The notes under the pieces: model-generated
Told to the model about the DNA's origin: nothing
Database searches by the model: none
What the model saw: the letters and a program-made list of their open reading frames with translations, nothing else
Made by a program: the position numbers and the translations under genes
Virus record (IMG/VR): IMGVR_UViG_3300025141_000046
Coordinates: 1 to 64,000 of that record
Direction: 5' to 3' (one strand)
Length of the DNA stretch: 64,000 bases
From: a virus
Part shown: piece by piece, positions 61,794 through 64,000 of the stretch
How positions within the stretch are numbered: the first letter of the stretch is position 1
How the letters are laid out: each line of letters starts with the position of its first letter

Positions 61794-64000
61794 TTATGGT
61801 CCCGGTGTCCAGGGACCAAAGAGCACAGGACCTGTCATGTATGGCGATATTGTTGGTTCTGGTCCAGTAGGCGGAGTCATTGTAGTACCGCTGGATCCGC
61901 CGCTGCCTGGAGTAAATGTTGCTCCTCCGTATGTAAAGCCAGACCCGATCAAGGCTGGTGATGCAGAGATTGCCGAGCTGGTTGAGCTGCTGGTGCTTGA
62001 TGTGAATGTCCCAGGCGCGGTCACGACGGGGATTCCTGGAACCATTGTAACGAGCTCACTACTCACGAGCAGCGGATCCGCTGAAGATCTGTCAGAATAC
62101 GGATATGAAGATGTATACTCAAAGCTAAAGTTAGCAGAATCTGTGGCAAACGGGCTTACTGTAGTTGAACCATTAAGGCTGCTTACAAATTTTACCTGAA
62201 TGGGTGATTCATCAATTGCTGCATTTCTCCCACCCGCTACTGATAGAAAGAACTTCCCATACGGTCTTTGCTCTAGCATATCTCTAATTTGTCCAAACCT
62301 GTCTCTTCTAAATTTTGCAACTGGTTTTGCAAGAACAGGGCTAATCATCCCATATCTTGGCCCGAAAGATCCCGTGATATTATATGAAAATTCGTTCATA
62401 TTAGTCGGTCCTATTTTTGCTCTATACGAAAATCCTCTGTTAAAGAGCGTAACATATGATAGTTTGCTATAATCTGTTGATAAAACTTCTTTCACCCTGG
62501 TTGATGAAAAAGATCCAGATGAGGGTATAAGCCTAAGATAGAAGTTTTGATGTGTGTATCTATCCGGGTTTCCCTTATATGGGTACGCTGTAACTCGGTG
62601 AAGATTTGCAACGTCTGCATAAATCCTGTGTGTAAATGTTCCAGATGAAATTTTCCAGGCTCTTATAAAGTTAGTCTGATCTCTCTCGGCAAAATCCACT
62701 ACATCGGGAGCCATGCTGTCGTAATATGTCTCGATCATATCTGGGAATGATACAAATCTCTGAAGTGAGACGATATTGCTAGCTCCCATCACAGCAGAGG
62801 TTTTCTTTGTAACGAAGTGTGGATCTCCCGCGAGCTCTTTTATATTTCTATTCCATATCACAAAGTCATTGTCATCATCTCCGATAAAGGACGCAGGTGA
62901 TCCGACTTTATTATCTGCTGTCGGGGATGAAATAACACTGGGATTTGTTGATGCTCCGTCGATACCTCTTCTATTTTTTGAGTGAAGTGAGACTACTGAA
63001 CGTGCTGTTCTAAACCCAGCATCTGTATTAATTCTATTAAATGATGGTTCTGCTAGCGGAACACTATTTGAAAAATTGAGCGCATTTTGTGAAACGTTAA
63101 GTTTACCATATACAAAATTATCAACATAAGATCCCGAGAGATCGAGCCTGCTGGCAATATCAAACTGATCTAGTACACGTCTTGTACCGATTGCCTCATG
63201 AATTGCATTTGATGTAAGTCCTTGATTTGTCGTAACCAGGACTTCGCTGTTTAGCTTGACCTGGCTACCAAAGAGAGTCAGACTCGCACTACCGGTCAAA
63301 ATCTTCATAAAGGATCCTGACATGCAACCTAGAATTTCCATAGGTGACAATGATCTGTAAAATCCAAGGTCACGGCCAGCATCTACGGGTGTTGCACGAC
63401 CAATATAATTAGTCATTGTCCCAGGTCCACCTCCAGCGAGGCCACTCGATGAGCATGGCAGCATAGATATGCCAGCATCGATGCCAAGTATTAACTCATC
63501 ACCTGGCTGAAAAAGGTATGGTGACACCTCAGACGAGGGTCTTGCACCAAAGAGAATTGGATAGGAAGGTGTGCCAGAGATACCCCAGTCGTGGCCAGTA
63601 TATCCTAGCATTCCTATGCTTGATAGATTGCTATTTATAGTCCCATCACTATCTTGAAGTGAGTGAAGGTCATCTCCGTCTATATTAAATTTGCCAGCGC
63701 CCAGATATGTCTTAAATTGTCTCGGGTCTCTCACAACACTGTCAGAGCCTACAGACTTCATAGTATCCCGTATGTAGGATGGAGCCTTATTGGATGATGT
63801 AAGCGCAAAGGGCACTAATCCCGCTGCGAGCTGGTCACCAGCGATGAACACATCTTCATTTGAAACAACTGTATTTATTGTACTATTGGCAGTCAAGCTT
63901 GAAGAAGGTATTTGATCACCGCCCTGCCACCAGTCCTGTGTTATTACTGATCTCTGCGTTGGATTCAAGAACCCAGTATTAGATGTTCCAGAGCCCTTAA
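61794..64000 (-). CDS. Large structural protein, partial at right edge
   Basis: The frame is open to the window edge, ten codons beyond a TTG at 63968 that could be taken as a start. The upstream codons (KGSGTSNTGF) look like ordinary coding sequence, so the gene most likely begins outside the window. At least 735 residues are visible. The body is mixed, with many Ser, Gly and Pro. The last 60 residues are Thr/Gly/Pro-rich (PTGPEPTISPYMTGPVLFGP). I do not recognise a family. It heads the cluster of fibre-like genes, so a virion structural role is inferred. Confidence 0.55.
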   Translation of the reverse strand, partial: KGSGTSNTGFLNPTQRSVITQDWWQGGDQIPSSSLTANSTINTVVSNEDVFIAGDQLAAGLVPFALTSSNKAPSYIRDTMKSVGSDSVVRDPRQFKTYLGAGKFNIDGDDLHSLQDSDGTINSNLSSIGMLGYTGHDWGISGTPSYPILFGARPSSEVSPYLFQPGDELILGIDAGISMLPCSSSGLAGGGPGTMTNYIGRATPVDAGRDLGFYRSLSPMEILGCMSGSFMKILTGSASLTLFGSQVKLNSEVLVTTNQGLTSNAIHEAIGTRRVLDQFDIASRLDLSGSYVDNFVYGKLNVSQNALNFSNSVPLAEPSFNRINTDAGFRTARSVVSLHSKNRRGIDGASTNPSVISSPTADNKVGSPASFIGDDDNDFVIWNRNIKELAGDPHFVTKKTSAVMGASNIVSLQRFVSFPDMIETYYDSMAPDVVDFAERDQTNFIRAWKISSGTFTHRIYADVANLHRVTAYPYKGNPDRYTHQNFYLRLIPSSGSFSSTRVKEVLSTDYSKLSYVTLFNRGFSYRAKIGPTNMNEFSYNITGSFGPRYGMISPVLAKPVAKFRRDRFGQIRDMLEQRPYGKFFLSVAGGRNAAIDESPIQVKFVSSLNGSTTVSPFATDSANFSFEYTSSYPYSDRSSADPLLVSSELVTMVPGIPVVTAPGTFTSSTSSSTSSAISASPALIGSGFTYGGATFTPGSGGSSGTTMTPPTGPEPTISPYMTGPVLFGPWTPGP

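Noticed and set aside
1-64000. tRNA genes, CRISPR arrays, insertion sequences or integrase
   Set aside because: None was seen on either strand. Intergenic gaps are under about 160 bases and show only leaders and terminators.

Overview
The window is a piece of the genome of a large tailed phage with a contractile tail (a T4-superfamily myovirus, probably of jumbo size). It encodes a T4-type head and tail set: large terminase, portal, prohead protease, scaffold, major capsid protein, neck proteins, two sheath proteins, tube, baseplate hub and tape measure. It also carries a gp47/gp46-type recombination nuclease, a gp61-type primase and a RuvC-like resolvase. Every supported gene lies on the minus strand, so transcription runs from high to low coordinates. 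Genes are tightly packed, with stops and starts often overlapping and Shine-Dalgarno sequences of the GGAG type. I see no tRNA, CRISPR array, insertion sequence or integrase. The host cannot be named from this sequence. The style of the fibre and baseplate proteins recalls marine myophages, but that is an impression.

Layout in transcription order. (1) 64000-53888 holds large fibre or adhesin-like structural proteins. One of them has 82-residue repeats and its own terminator. Two small proteins are interspersed. (2) 53847-38470 holds a J-domain protein followed by seven large structural proteins, including an FN3-containing protein and a LamG-type lectin-fold protein. They share recurring N- or C-terminal modules and probably form peripheral baseplate or fibre parts. 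(3) 38470-33111 is a DNA-metabolism island: RuvC-like resolvase, primase, a small unknown protein, a single-chain SbcD-SbcC (Mre11-Rad50) fusion and a small zinc-ribbon protein. (4) 33096-21996 is the packaging and head-assembly block: an unknown 128-aa protein, terminase large subunit, portal, a 285-aa protein, prohead protease, four small head-region proteins, scaffold and major capsid protein, ending at a strong terminator. (5) 21838-9734 holds a probable decoration protein, a histone-H1-like basic protein, gp13/gp14/gp15-like neck proteins, two tandem sheath paralogues, the tube, a gp26-like hub protein and a tape-measure chaperone. (6) 9695-1 holds the tape measure and central baseplate proteins. 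The last of these is a hub-like protein with a GTG start that runs off the left edge.

The pieces fit one programme: build and mature a prohead, fill it with DNA, close the neck, polymerise a contractile tail on a baseplate, and attach fibres. The most unusual points are the SbcD-SbcC fusion with a C-X6-C hook, the pair of oversized full-length sheath paralogues beside a single tube gene, the H1-like protein next to the capsid operon, the J-domain protein inside the fibre/baseplate cassette, and a seven-T run in an ORF overlap upstream of the tape measure. Several start codons are GTG or TTG. The four hairpin terminators mark likely transcription-unit ends. No stretch longer than about 160 bases lacks a gene.
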